From positions 682,001-746,000 of the forward strand of contig NW_026516219.1 in NCBI RefSeq assembly GCF_025602895.1: a stretch of 64,000 nt of DNA. The letters run 5' to 3'. Positions 11,601 through 22,989 of the stretch are shown in pieces; positions within the stretch are counted from its first letter, which is position 1; each line of letters begins with the position of its first letter. The notes beneath the pieces were generated by a model, which saw nothing but the letters and a program-made list of their open reading frames with translations, searched no databases and had not been told where the DNA came from. Source of the stretch: Polychytrium aggregatum (Eukaryota > Chytridiomycota > Chytridiomycetes > Polychytriales). The position numbers were made by a program, and so were the translations under genes.

Positions 11601-12962
11601 ATGGCCAGGAACGAGCATACCTGAATGGCCGCGAGCCGGACTTCCACAGGCTTTCTGGAGCTCATGTTGGACACAGCCACGCGAATCTCTTCGAGTCCGG
11701 GCGAGGCGCCAAGCGACAGGTGCTAGTTGGGTCCCAAAATTGATAGGAAACAAAGGAAAAGAAGTCGGGACACAAGCAGTCGAGTTAAGGTAGATGCAGT
11801 CACATCACCGAGTCTCGCCGTGTTCCTCCGTTCGGTTGAACGCGGGCCAGATGCTTTATAGGCGCTGTGCAAGTGGCTCTCCTATCAAGTCTCATTCGCA
11901 AGTCATGAAAGGATATCGATCCTGAGCTGCTTTCGTTTGTGGTGCTACTCTGCAGATCGAAGGAGATAGACTGCCTTCTGCGGTCATCCGACGGCTCTTG
12001 TGCCGGCGCCGCTTGAGGATGACCACGGTTGGCGACAATATCCTGGACTGATTTCTTTGTCTCTTCGACAATCGTAGCAACAAGGTTTGTATACTCTGGC
12101 GAGCCCATGATCTTCTCGACAATCATTGGGACCTGGGGCTCGGCGCAAAAGGTACCCGTGCTTTTATCTGGCCAGGTGCACGGTGTCGAAGGGAAATGGG
12201 AACGGGCTATCGTTTAATGCTCTGGGTTGCAGCGATGCAGACACGACGGCTTCGGCTTCGGCTCGATTTCTCCCTCCTTAGTGTGTTACAGCTCGTTTAA
12301 AATGCAATGTAAAGCGAAAGTATGATAAGGTATTCTATCGCCAGTCACGCCAGTCTTGTCGTTCCTTCCTGATCTTGCTCACCTATGAATCCTTCGTGCC
12401 CTGATTTGGACGCGATCTGTGCATTCAGGATGGGGGAAACAACAGACTCGAGCTTCTTGCGGAGATGTCGGATGAAGAGGTGTTTCTACGCGAGTCTCCA
12501 GATCAGTGCCTGAACTGGCATACCCAGGATCATGCCACGATGCGAATGGGCTGCCGACGCATGCTTTCACAGCGACAATGGGACGCGACCACTACGGCAG
12601 CTCCCACGATCTCACAACAAAGGCATACAGACACGATGTGCAGGCGCAAGACTCACATGAAAATTCTCGTCAATCTTTTCGATACCCAGAAGAGCATCCA
12701 TCTTGCTGGCCTTAGGACCGTGCAAAATTGATATCATTGCAGCTCGGGCAAATGTGGCGAGCTCACTTGTGGCGACAGTGGTCGAAGACACGCCGAGACT
12801 GACGTGGTGTTGAGCAACGGGGTCGGCTCCATCGTTTGCGTGTCTCGGGTGCGGGCTGGGTCTGTTCATGGCTGGGAACAGAGGATGGTGCGCGGTACTC
12901 GAGGCAGTTGGAGGGGAGGGCGATGCCGATGCCGATGCCGATGCGAAATGGCCTTGGGTCAT
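5690..12962 (-). CDS. TBC1D32: TBC1D32/BROMI-like ciliary TBC-domain protein
   Basis: TBC1D32 (broad-minded) couples the ciliary membrane and axoneme and works with CCRK/ICK-family kinases. The gene has many exons on the minus strand. Near the N-terminus, EKIDENFH (exon ending 12657) is followed by KHLFIRHLRKKLESVV (exon 12383-12485), the family's pattern of charged helices. A later exon (11621-11722, phase 0) reads HLSLGASPGLEEIRVAVSNM. The long exon at about 10139-11440 has NQFQHELPSCWNRFPESL. The C-terminus is diagnostic: ELPRVFSAFVLSGCTPSQ (about 6240-6300), then WNVLDFPKILKYIALF, DYQIYFVISLFKHLE and a TGA at 5690-5692. This is a TBC fold in which I cannot see the IxxDxxR and YxQ catalytic fingers, so GAP activity is doubtful. 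The start (12962 or an internal ATG) and some exon joins (for example after 12383) remain unresolved. Confidence 0.78.
12921..12945. repeat. hexanucleotide (GATGCC)n repeat
   Basis: About four copies of GATGCC. On the minus strand they would encode the Ala-Ser run at the proposed N-terminus of the TBC1D32-like protein. If the true start is further downstream, the repeat lies in the 5' leader. Confidence 0.7.
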
Positions 12963-13133
12963 GGTGGTTGGGGAGGGGAACTCTCACCATTGCCCCGGCT
13001 GCATCCAGGCTGCATCCAGGCTGCATCCAGCGGTCTTATCTCTCTGCCTCGATCTGCATCGATCTGCCTTGGTCTGCCTCGATCTGCCTTGGTCTGCCAT
13101 CTCCCCAGCCGCCTCGAATCGCTTCCTTCCGCC
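12963..13133. promoter_or_regulatory. divergent promoter between TBC1D32-like gene and transketolase
   Basis: Short head-to-head spacer with tandem GCATCCAGGCT units (about 13001-13030) and an array of GATCTGCCTYG units (about 13044-13100). Both strands must initiate in or near it. Inferred from gene layout. Confidence 0.5.
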
Positions 13134-16100
13134 ATGGCCGACATCGACACCGCTTGCATCAACACCATCCGCTGCCTGGCCCCGGATGTCGTCCAGAAGG
13201 CCAACGCCGGCCATCCCGGTGCCCCCATGGGCTGCGCCCCCATGGCCCACATCCTCTTCTCCCGGTTCATCCGCGGCTCTCCCGCCCACCCCAAATGGGT
13301 AAGTGTCCGTCGTTCGATCGCCCGCTGCACTGGATCCGTCCAGAAGACTGCTGCCTCGAGCTGCTCGGGCGCCCCTGGCTCCCCGATCGGTCCGCTCATC
13401 CGTAGCCATCCTGAGGATCCGCGCACTGCCCGATGGGCCGACAACCGCAATCCTGATGCCGACGCGAGACTGACCCCTGGCCATCTGTCGTTCGTCCCGA
13501 TTCCAGATCAACCGCGACCGTTTTGTCCTCTCCAACGGCCACGCTTGTGCCCTGCAGTACATTCTCCTCCACCTCACCGGCTACAACATCTCTCTCGATG
13601 ATCTGAAGAGCTTCCGCCAGCTCCACTCCAAGTAAGCACTTGCGGCGCTTGCCCACGACAGCACTCCATCATTGTGGCTTGCTGGTTGGGAGCGACCGCA
13701 CAGCATCTAATTTTGCCGTCCCGCACTGCACAGGACCCCTGGTCACCCCGAGACCAATCACGGTGTCGACGGCATTGAGGTTACCACCGGCCCGCTCGGC
13801 CAGGGCGTTTCCAGCGCCGTCGGTCTTGCCATGGCTGAGGCTCATCTTGCCGCCACCTTCAACCGCCCCGGCTTCGAGCTGATCAACAACTACACCTACT
13901 GCATCCTTGGTGACGGCTGTCTCCAGGAGGGTGTCCAGGCTGAGGCTGTTGCTCTCGCTGGGTAAGCTCTGCTCTGATGCCCGCTGTCGATTCCTGGATT
14001 TCAGGGCATTGGTCCTGCAATCAGGCGCTGTTCTCGCGCTGCGAGAGATGGTTGGGCCATGAATCCAAGGGCTGCGGCTCTTGCCAAACCAGAGCACTTG
14101 ACGATCCTAGGCTAACACGCATGCCCGCTGCTTGGTCCTCAGCCACCTCCAGCTTGGCAAGCTGATCTGCCTCTACGACGACAACCACATCACCATCGAC
14201 GGCGACACTGCTTTGGGCTTCACCGAGGATGTTTGCAAGCGCTTCGAGGCCTACGGTTGGCACACCCAGGTCATCACCGATGGTGACCACGATATCGAGG
14301 GCATCGCCAGAGCCATCGAGATCGCTCAGGCCGTCGCCGACAAGCCCTCCCTGATCAAGATCCGGTGAGTCGCGACTACATCGCCCTCGCTACATCTTGC
14401 AATCTGGATCGCCTGCGTCGATCTGCAAGTTCCGCCGCCGCCTTTGAGCTGCGAGCCCACCGTCTGCCTCTACTGCATCCCTTGACAAGTGGGAGTGCAC
14501 TGTCGCCGAACTGACACTTGCATCAACTCCGCTCATCAATGTCCCTGCAGCACCACTATCGGATATGGCTCCAAGAACCAGGGCGAGGAGAAGGTCCATG
14601 GCTCCCCTCTGGGTGAGGCCGACATTCTCAATGTCAAGGCCAAGTTTGGCTTCCCCACCGACAAGAAGTTCTATATTCCTGATGAGGTGGGTGTCTCTGC
14701 TGTTGCGGCATCTTGTTGCTTTCAACCAGTCCCCTCCTGCTTCTGAGCCCTCGCGCAACACACATCCTTTCTGCGGCTCACCAATCGATTGGCTTTGCTT
14801 TGCAGGTCTACGGCTTCTACAAGAACTTCTCCCTCCGCGGCCAGCAGCTCTACGCCCAGTGGACCGAGACCTTTGCCACCTACGGCCAGACCCACCCCGA
14901 GCTGGTGCGTGCATGCTCAAGCATAGCGTGCCATGGCCGTCGCCGTCGCTGTTATCGTGGCCATTCCGCCCTCTGTGCTCGGCCTGCTCACAATGCTCTG
15001 TATCTCGATGCATTCGTGCTTTCCCACACATTCAGCATGCCGAGCTGAGCCGTCGTCTTGCCGGCGAGCTCCCTGCTGGATGGAAGGATGCCCTCCCCAA
15101 GTACACCAGCGCAAGTGCCACCCTGGCCACTCGGTATGTTCACAGTTCGATTCGTCCTGTCCGATCGCGCCACTCCCACTCGATGGTGGCCGATCCTGCT
15201 CGATTGGGCGCAACGCTGACGATCCAATTTGCTTCCAGCAAAACCTCCGAGGCTGTCTTCAACGCCATCGCTGAGCGCATCCCCGAAATTATCGGCGGCT
15301 CTGCCGATCTCACTGGCTCCAACAACTGCTGGTGGAAGACCGCCAAGGACTTCCAGCCCGTATGTGCACATTGCTCGCTTGCTTGACCCTGCTCTCACAC
15401 GCCCACTGCACTGGCTCTGCTTTGGCTATGTCTGTGTCTGTGTCTGCCTGTGTACATTGCTGACGAAAGTACCAACACTCTCGTATCTCGTGCAGCCCGC
15501 CACCGGTCTCGGCACCTATGCCGGTCGATACATCCGCTTCGGTGTTCGCGAGCACGGAATGGCTGCTATTTGCAACGGCCTCCACGCCTACGGCGGTCTG
15601 ATTCCGTTCGGCGCTACTTTCTTCAACTTCATCGGGTGAGCATCGAGATCGACATAGCGTCGTCTGTCGCCACTGGGCATGCATATCCTGTGGTGGATGT
15701 CACTGACGCCACGGCCGATCCGATATCCGCCTCTGACTTGCCGCGCGGTGTCAACTCTGTATTCTGTGTCGTGTTTGATTAGCTACGCCCTTGGTGCCGT
15801 GCGTCTGTCCTCGCTGTCCAAGCACCAGGTCCTGTACGTCATGACCCACGACTCGATCGGCCTTGGCGAGGACGGCCCTACCCACCAGCCCATCGAAACC
15901 CTCGCCGAGCTCCGCGCTCTGCCCAACACCCTGGTCATCCGTCCTGCCGATGGCCACGAGGTATGAAGCTCGTTTGTGACTCGAGTTGACGAACCAGGCA
16001 CTACGACCTCGCAGACTCGATAGGCGCTTGGCAACCCTCGGCAGCATCCAGTCGAACTGACCTTTGCCGGCCGTGTCTCCAGACCAACGGCGCCTACATT

Positions 16101-16690
16101 GCCGCCCTCGAGAACCGCACTGGCCCGACTGTTCTGGTCCTCACTCGTCAGAACCTGCCCCACTTTGACACCTCCTCGGCCGAGGGCGTCCTCAAGGGTG
16201 CCTACGTTCTCCAGGACGTGGCCAGCCCTCAGGTCATCCTGGTTGCCACTGGCTCCGAGGTCTCGCTCGCCGTCAACACCGCCAAGGAGCTCGCCAACTC
16301 TGGTGTCCATGTGAGTGCCATCGCATTGTATCCACACAGCTCGTCGCTTTTGGCCGTTCCTGTGCCCGTTCCTCACCTGCTGCTCTCCAACAGGCCCGCG
16401 TCGTCTCTTTCCCCTCCTGGGAGCTCTTCGAGGCCCAGTCGCAGGAGTACAAGGACTCGGTCTTCCCCGAGGGCATCCCTGTGCTGAGCATTGAGGCCCT
16501 GAGCACCTTTGGCTGGGACCGCTACGCCCACGCCTCGGTTGGTGTCAACAGCTTTGGTATCTCTGCCCCCGCCAGCCAGATCTACAAGACCTTTGGTCTT
16601 GTTCCCGATGTCATCGCCGAGAAGGCCAAGCGCCTCATCAGCTACTACAGCGACCGCAAGCCCGAGTGGAAGCTGCGCAAGCCCTTCTAA
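13134..16690 (+). CDS. TKL1: transketolase
   Basis: Thiamine-diphosphate enzyme of the non-oxidative pentose phosphate pathway; it transfers two-carbon ketol units between sugar phosphates in the cytosol. Twelve exons: 13134-13298, 13507-13631, 13734-13961, 14143-14364, 14551-14686, 14806-14904, 15036-15133, 15239-15359, 15496-15635, 15783-15960, 16083-16310, 16394-16690. All joins are GT-AG and in phase, giving 678 residues, the normal length. The N-terminal motif is [19 protein letters not shown]. The ThDP/Mg motif [14 protein letters not shown] continues to [14 protein letters not shown]. The pyrimidine-binding domain shows [13 protein letters not shown] and [17 protein letters not shown]. 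The C-terminal domain has [17 protein letters not shown] and ends KLRKPF. No frameshift or missing active-site residue is seen. The start ATG lies 17 residues before the conserved KANAGHPG. Confidence 0.97.
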
Positions 16691-17120
16691 GTGGCTCGCC
16701 TGCGGCCACCACCACCCAGTCGAAAGCCCTGCAGTCGCCATCGATCCGTAACCCCCCCCCCAGAAGTTCAATGTTAACAAAGCTGACTGGATCTGCGATG
16801 ATGGATGTGTGGCCGTGCCGGGCCTGCTGGGCAGTCCTGTGGGCAGTCCTGTGGGCAGTCCTGTGGGCAGCAGGAGTGCGTGCTTCGAATTGTAGAGGCG
16901 ATGGTGGCGAGCCAAGCACACCAAAGGCAGCCGAGCGTTGGCATCATGCAATGTGCGTTGTTGGGGTCGAGATGAAAGCCCGTGGCCATGAACCCACCGG
17001 GCGTGTCTATTTGAGCATGAGTTGCACTGCCAAAGCCGGATTTGTCGACAGCGCCGAAAGCAGAGTGGGCCATTCGTGTGTTGAAGCGGCCCGTTTCTGT
17101 TCAGGCTCATTTGTCCAAAA
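16691..17120. other. intergenic region between transketolase and ELG1
   Basis: Contains a run of ten C (16752-16761) and a 12-bp tandem repeat. No exon supported. Confidence 0.5.
16828..16870. repeat. 12-bp tandem repeat TGGGCAGTCCTG
   Basis: Three exact copies plus a partial copy, in the 3' flank of transketolase. Seen directly. Confidence 0.85.
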
Positions 17121-20100
17121 ATGGCGTTTCCTCAGCGGCTTCGCTCTGGGTTCCCGCCACCTCCAGCGATTCCAACCGGCCGACGGCCCCGGTCCGCCCT
17201 ACGACAGTGCGGGTTCGTCAATCGAGATCACGATCCTGGCTCTGAGCCTGATCTGTCGCCCTCTGACATCCCCAACATGGGCAAAGCCTCGCGGGGCTCC
17301 AAGAAGCGGCCGCTCACCCTCGAGAGCTTTTTCCGGCCGCCTATCCCCACTACCGCCCAGAAGCCATTGGGACCAACGGGTCGGTTGGCGGACGAGATAC
17401 TGGATATTGACAGCGACGACCAAGACCCGGTAGTATGCTTTGATCCTGAGTCGCCCATGAGCCCGAGCTCCAAGTCCCTGGCTCGTGGCGATGCGTCACA
17501 GTCCCCCGAACCGTCGAATGCCATCTCAACAAATGCCACCTGTGCAATCGGACCGGTAATCAGCCAAACTGCAACGAGCGAGTCCAATAGCTCGCCACAT
17601 GTATCCAGCTCCTGCACCCTCCCTCCGGAATCGGCAGATCTGAGTCTGTTGCTGCCGAGGCCTATATCGCCTCCACTCGGACCCGAATCATCTTCCCAGG
17701 AACAGTTTACAGGATCACCTGGCTCGAGGAGAACGACTCGGTCTGGAAGAGCTATCAGTGTCCAGAACTACTATGCCCCTATTCCGCTCTTCCTTGGCGA
17801 GGAGACAGATTCCAATGATATCTATGGCACCATTGAAGAAGGAAAGGGGCGCCGGAAGCGATTCGATCCCGAAGCGCCTTTGCCCTCAGCTGTCGCTGGC
17901 TCTCGGACCCACAATCCCGGAGACGCTTCTCGTCTGACACGCAGTTCCAAACCCAAGTCGCCGGACCTGTTCGAGGCCGAGGAAAGCAAAGACAGCTCTC
18001 ATTGTCCCAGAAAACTGTTGGACAAGAGCTCAGCAAGCACGGCCTGTGATCATGCAGGGGGGGATGGCGCCTCATCCAAGCAGACACAAGGGGCTCCTCT
18101 TGCGCCGGTTGAGTCGCTATCATCACAGCGCCGACAGCCTCGTGCAGATGACAAGGTGGGCACCCGGGAATGTGGATACCATTGGCGTATTCGCAGTCAC
18201 CCCACGAGACTGTTCAAAGCGTCTGTGATTCGGGTGAGTGCTGATGCTATCCGTTCTGATCTGATACATCGATCGCGTTCACTTAGAATACAGCGGAGGG
18301 CCAGAGACAACTTGACCAGGGCTATAAAGGTGATTGCGAACATTCCAAAACCGTACAGCGCAAATCGCAGTCTCGATAGCAGAGCTTCGTTGCCCTTCAC
18401 ACCAGTAAATTGTAAACCTCAGCGATTGTACTCACTTGGGCACCACTGACCTTTTTGCTTCACCAGGCAACCCCGCTGTTGCCCCATCAAATCCCACGCC
18501 CGACCCCCCACCAAAAAAAATCCACCCCTTTTTTCAACGACACAAGACATCTAGCGCTGTCGGAGAGAGCAGTACTTTGGGCCTCGTTGCCGAGACAGCC
18601 TCCGTCCCCGATACTAGCACTCCTCCTCTCGTGCACGGTTCGTCGGATCTGCTCCAGGTTCACACGTTTTTTCTGACGCCCGAGCAGAGGCGAGTGCAGC
18701 AGCAACTGAAAGAAAGAAAGCAAGCTCTCTTGGATAAGCACGAGTCCGACCAGCTCATGTCATCCTTTTCCAGGGGCAAGCCGACGAACCCTTTCTTCCA
18801 AAAGACGTATTCTAGTCCGACAGAAACTGCACTCGGAGCCTCCCGTCTCCAGTCGCTGAGTGCTGGTGCATCGGTCACGCCAGCGCCGTTTCCGGAGCCA
18901 TATAACCATCATGTTCATGGCCGGCCGGACCACGCATCATCAAGTTCAGATCGACTTAAAGAACCGCCTTGCCCGTTTCCTCTTCGACCTGTTCATCCAA
19001 TGCATACCGATGAGCGCCCAACTGGGTCGAACACTACTGATTTTAAGAAGCGATTGTTCTCCAAGCCTGTCTCTTCCCTTGGAAACACAGACCAGCGCGA
19101 GAAGTTCTCCCCTCGATACGTGGGAACAACTTATCAATCAGCGGAAGCTATTCACAAGGAGCTACTCGAGGAATACACCGATGCCGTGTTTGGCCAGCCA
19201 GTTTACTCCAAGCTCTGGGGCCAATGTATGCAGGATTTGAAGACGAGCCGAGGTGGACAATCTTTCGCCGACGCGCAACGACTTTGGTCGCAGCAACACG
19301 AACCCCTCTGTTCAAACGAGTTTCTCGGCTGCGACAACAAGCCTGCCTTGGATCATCTGTCGTCGTGGCTGCAGTCCTGGAATGAAGTCTATGGCGACCT
19401 GGTCTGGAGCGAGCGCAAAAGAATCCAGCGCGAGGCTCTCAAAATGGCCCAGAAGCGCAAGCGCTCAACGGTTCTCGGGGATTTCATCGATGACGACGAA
19501 TACGATGCAGGCGACTCTTTCGAAACCAAGCCTCCGTTTATGACCGTGTCTGGCCCCTCGGGATCTGGGAAGACAGCAGCAGTCTATGCCGTCGCACGCG
19601 AGCACGGATATGATGTGCTCGAAGTCAGCATGTCGGATAAGCGTGGCGGAAAGGAGCTCCTGGCCACCGTTAGCGCTGCCACCCAAATCCACAAAGTGCA
19701 CAAGACCGCGACTAACAAAGACCACGGGCTCACGCCAAGCGACGTCTCCGCGACTGTCATCGATGTCGATTCCCCTCAAAGTACTGTGACTGATCATACC
19801 ACCCTGACAAATCCGCTCAAGGATGTCGGTGCCAAAGCGACTCGAAGCACCCTGGAGCCTGCGTGCGTCACAGCCTCCAATAGCGTTGGCACGATGAGGC
19901 CTTCGAAAGGCCAACACAGCGATATTCCTGCACCAAATAAGCGTACGAGCAACAAGAGACGCTGTGTCACAGAGAACAAAAGGCGACCGATCGAGTCTTC
20001 CTCAGGCACTGTCGACAGCAGCGAGGAGCCAGACGCGGACTGTGTTGTTGACACAAAGCCGGATTCGCTCGCTGAGCATTCTCGCCAATGGCGCCCGGGT

Positions 20101-22608
20101 TCGCCTGAGGTGACAATCACATCCCCTGGCCGACGAACGTTGGTCCTTCTGGATGAGGTCGATCAACACAGTGTCGATCAAGATAAAGGATTCTGGAGCG
20201 CTGTGATCCAGCTTATGGAGAGCAGCAAGCGCCCAATTGTGATGACATCCAACGGTAAGCTCGTGACGCTGCGAGAATCGCAAGCGCAAGTCGCGCATAT
20301 TTAGAGGATTTCTGAGGCCACTGTCACTATTTCTTCCACCAGAGTATCCATTTTCGCCACAGAATGGTGCTATACCTCCTGGCCTCCTTTCCTCCCTTCA
20401 GCAAGCGACGTATCGCTTGGAAATGCATCTGCCCTCTGTCTTCGAAGTAGCGCTCTATTGCCAGTTGGTTTTGCTCCGTCGTGGGATTTGGATCCAACCA
20501 GCCGAGTTGACATCATGGCTCCGCATCGAGTTCTCTGGTGAAACGCAGCATTGCGATGTCCGGCAAGCACTCAATACCCTGCAGCTGTACATATGCTCAG
20601 CGAACAGCACCGCAAATGGCGGCGTAACCAGCGACATCGATGCATACAAGTATGGAAACGACCAAATCGCGATGCGCTTCATTCGGCTATTTGAACAAGA
20701 TTCGCCAGTGGAGATCTTTGTGCGCCGTCAAGATAGGAGAGAGCGCACCATCAAAGCCGAGAGCAGCAATCGGGAGGTATCCGATCCCGAGCACGCATCT
20801 CTACATTCAATCGTTGCCATTGGTGTTAATAAGCGGCAAGAATACGAACACATGTGTCGCATGGCCTGGATACTGGACTTGGAATCCATCATGAATGTGT
20901 ATGCTCGCCCGAGCGAATGGAGATATGAAGAGGTACGCCTGTATCATTAGGTTTTGGCGGTCGGTCGATTTGGCTAATTTGGCCAATAGGGCGATTTGAT
21001 TCACCGGCTCCATATACTGACTCGATACGCTGTCCCGGCCTCAATCTGCGTAATGATAGACTGCACTGCCCATCATTGGCGATTCTGAGGCCGAGAAGGT
21101 ACTTGGATCCTATCCCATCATTCACGCTCCTTCAGGTTGCTCCTACTCGTCCCATTATGACGGCATCAGAGAGGCGCTCGGTGACTTTGCACAGCTCTTG
21201 GATGGTCATGCAAGGTCAGGCCCTCCCGGCCGCAAAGCTGTAACGTTGCCTTCTCAAGGACCACGACCCAGGTAGGCGATAGTATTTCCTATATCGCAGA
21301 CGCCCTTCGAACGAGTGATTTGGATCACGAGCCACAATAACCCCCTGGCTTTTCCTCGCTTGAAGGATAAACTCAGAATACGAAAGCTCTGTCCACGCGG
21401 CCCTCGATTTCTTTACCCGTGAATCCATGCATGTTGTCGAAAAGAGTTACCTCTATTCGCTGCTGGCCCCATACATCTCGATTCAATGTCTTCACGACAA
21501 TGCTGAGCACCAAGAGCGCCAGCGCGTTCGTCACCGAACAGAGCAGACACTACAAGCAGCACACGGAGGACGCGGAGGACAAGTAGGACGAGCTGGACAA
21601 GAGGTGCTCCAGCAACTCAAAAGCAGCCCACAGATACCGATTGCCGATATGCCTTTGGCAAGCGGACGAGAATGCACCTCCCGGATCGGAACTGAGCCTT
21701 CCTCGCCGACCTGGGCTTCTCGTTTCAAGCAATCGGTCGCTTCCGTAACTACCGCAGTCACGCCTACAGTGTTCGCACCAAGTTCTCCACCAACGAACTT
21801 CCGGCCTTTAGTGCCTCAATCATCAATCGATCCGTTCTCACTCATTCCTAATCCACCGTATTGCCCAGCAAGCGCGACGGCCGGGCATTTGCCTGCGCTG
21901 GATCCGAGATATACGTTTGCGCCCATGCTTGCTGATCCAGTGTCCACATCCGGCCCGATGCCCAGCTCTGCGTCGACAGTACTGTGGCCCCGGCCGATAC
22001 CGATGCATGTACCTATGCCAATACCAATGGTGATACCGATACCGACGCCGATACCGACGCCGATGCCGATGCCGATCCCGATGCCGATGCCGATACCAGT
22101 ACCGATGCCAATGTCAATGGCGATGGCGATGCCTGTTTCAACTGTCCCGCTTGGAATAGGAGCTGCAGGAAACAGTCTCGTAGTGTCAGCGCAAGAGTTG
22201 GCGAATCACCCTCTCCTATTACATGGTAGATTGTTGCCCACTTGGCCCTCAGCGCCTGCAATCTCCGCACCACATGTAGCCTCCACAGCAGCTGCACTCT
22301 CAGGCTCTTCCATGACATGGCGACCATCCAGTCCCACCGACTCAGAGATAGCACTGCCTCACCCGACTCTTGCAAACCAGCCGCAATCTGGGAATGGAAG
22401 CATCGAGCAGTCTACCGCGGATGCCTCGGTATATTCAATTACCAAGATTCGCCGAAGCCTGCGGGTGAAGGCCGGCGCACTGGGCTCGAAATTCCGCCGG
22501 CACTTTGAAGGGCAACTGAGCGAGGAGTCAAGTGAGCGGCTCTCCAAGATTTATGCGAATCTTCGAACCAGCTCCTCCGTTGACAGTGTGTCTGATGCCT
22601 GTTTTTGA
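17121..22608 (+). CDS. ELG1: ELG1/ATAD5-like RFC large subunit (PCNA unloader)
   Basis: Elg1 with Rfc2-5 forms the clamp unloader that removes PCNA after replication. Proposed exons are 17121-18233, 18287-18329, 18467-20254, 20343-20932, 21060-21214 and 21366-22608. All are in phase and predict about 1643 residues. The AAA+ core is clear: Walker A GPSGSGKTAAVYAVA (about 19550), VLEVSMSDKRGGKELL, then a long insert before Walker B TLVLLDEVD and the sensor segment RPIVMTSN. The next exons match the Elg1 helical domain (VALYCQLVLLRRGIW, DVRQALNTLQLYI) and collar (SLLAPYISIQCLHD). Two degenerate PIP-like boxes, PLTLESFF and PKKIHPFF, lie near the N-terminus. The ATG at 17279 is an alternative start. 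Oddity: the frame continues about 350 residues beyond the usual C-terminus through a Pro-Met/Pro-Ile repeat. A separate gene or an unseen intron there cannot be excluded. Confidence 0.82.
21995..22132. repeat. hexanucleotide repeat (CCGATG/CCGATA)n, coding
   Basis: Degenerate hexamer array encoding alternating Pro-Met, Pro-Ile and Pro-Thr within the open C-terminal extension of the ELG1-like frame. Seen directly. Confidence 0.85.
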
Positions 22609-22989
22609 ATAAACAGGTTGGTCGATGGACTATATTCAGAAATCGTAGGAAACTGTCCCATCGCAACCGAAAATGTAGTTTTGAAAACCTGCATCCAACA
22701 AACCAATGCAACCATAGCTGATCACTTCTGAGCGAAAGTCCACGACTCGCTTCCCCGTCTCCATCATTGCCCTGCGCACAATGACCATGCTGCTCATGGA
22801 CACACTGGAGATGGGCAACCTTTCCCGGATTGTAGATGATGGTGTAACATCCCAAGGCAGCAACGCAAAAGTCAAATGCGCGGCAGATGGTTATGACGAG
22901 TGTGTGTTACGATGCAACAAACCATTTGGCTGCTGATCAGACACCCTGGCTAACAAGGCGAAAATAATAAAGCCTAGGCGTACGGCCCT
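22609..22989. other. tail-to-tail intergenic region
   Basis: AATAAA at 22608-22613 overlaps the ELG1 stop and could be its poly(A) signal. A 79-codon minus-strand frame (22636-22875) has no recognised motif; I do not call it a gene. Confidence 0.4.

Noticed and set aside
22636-22875. 79-codon minus-strand frame between ELG1 and CFAP70
   Set aside because: Looks mildly protein-like but has no family match and no supporting neighbours; left unannotated as a gene.
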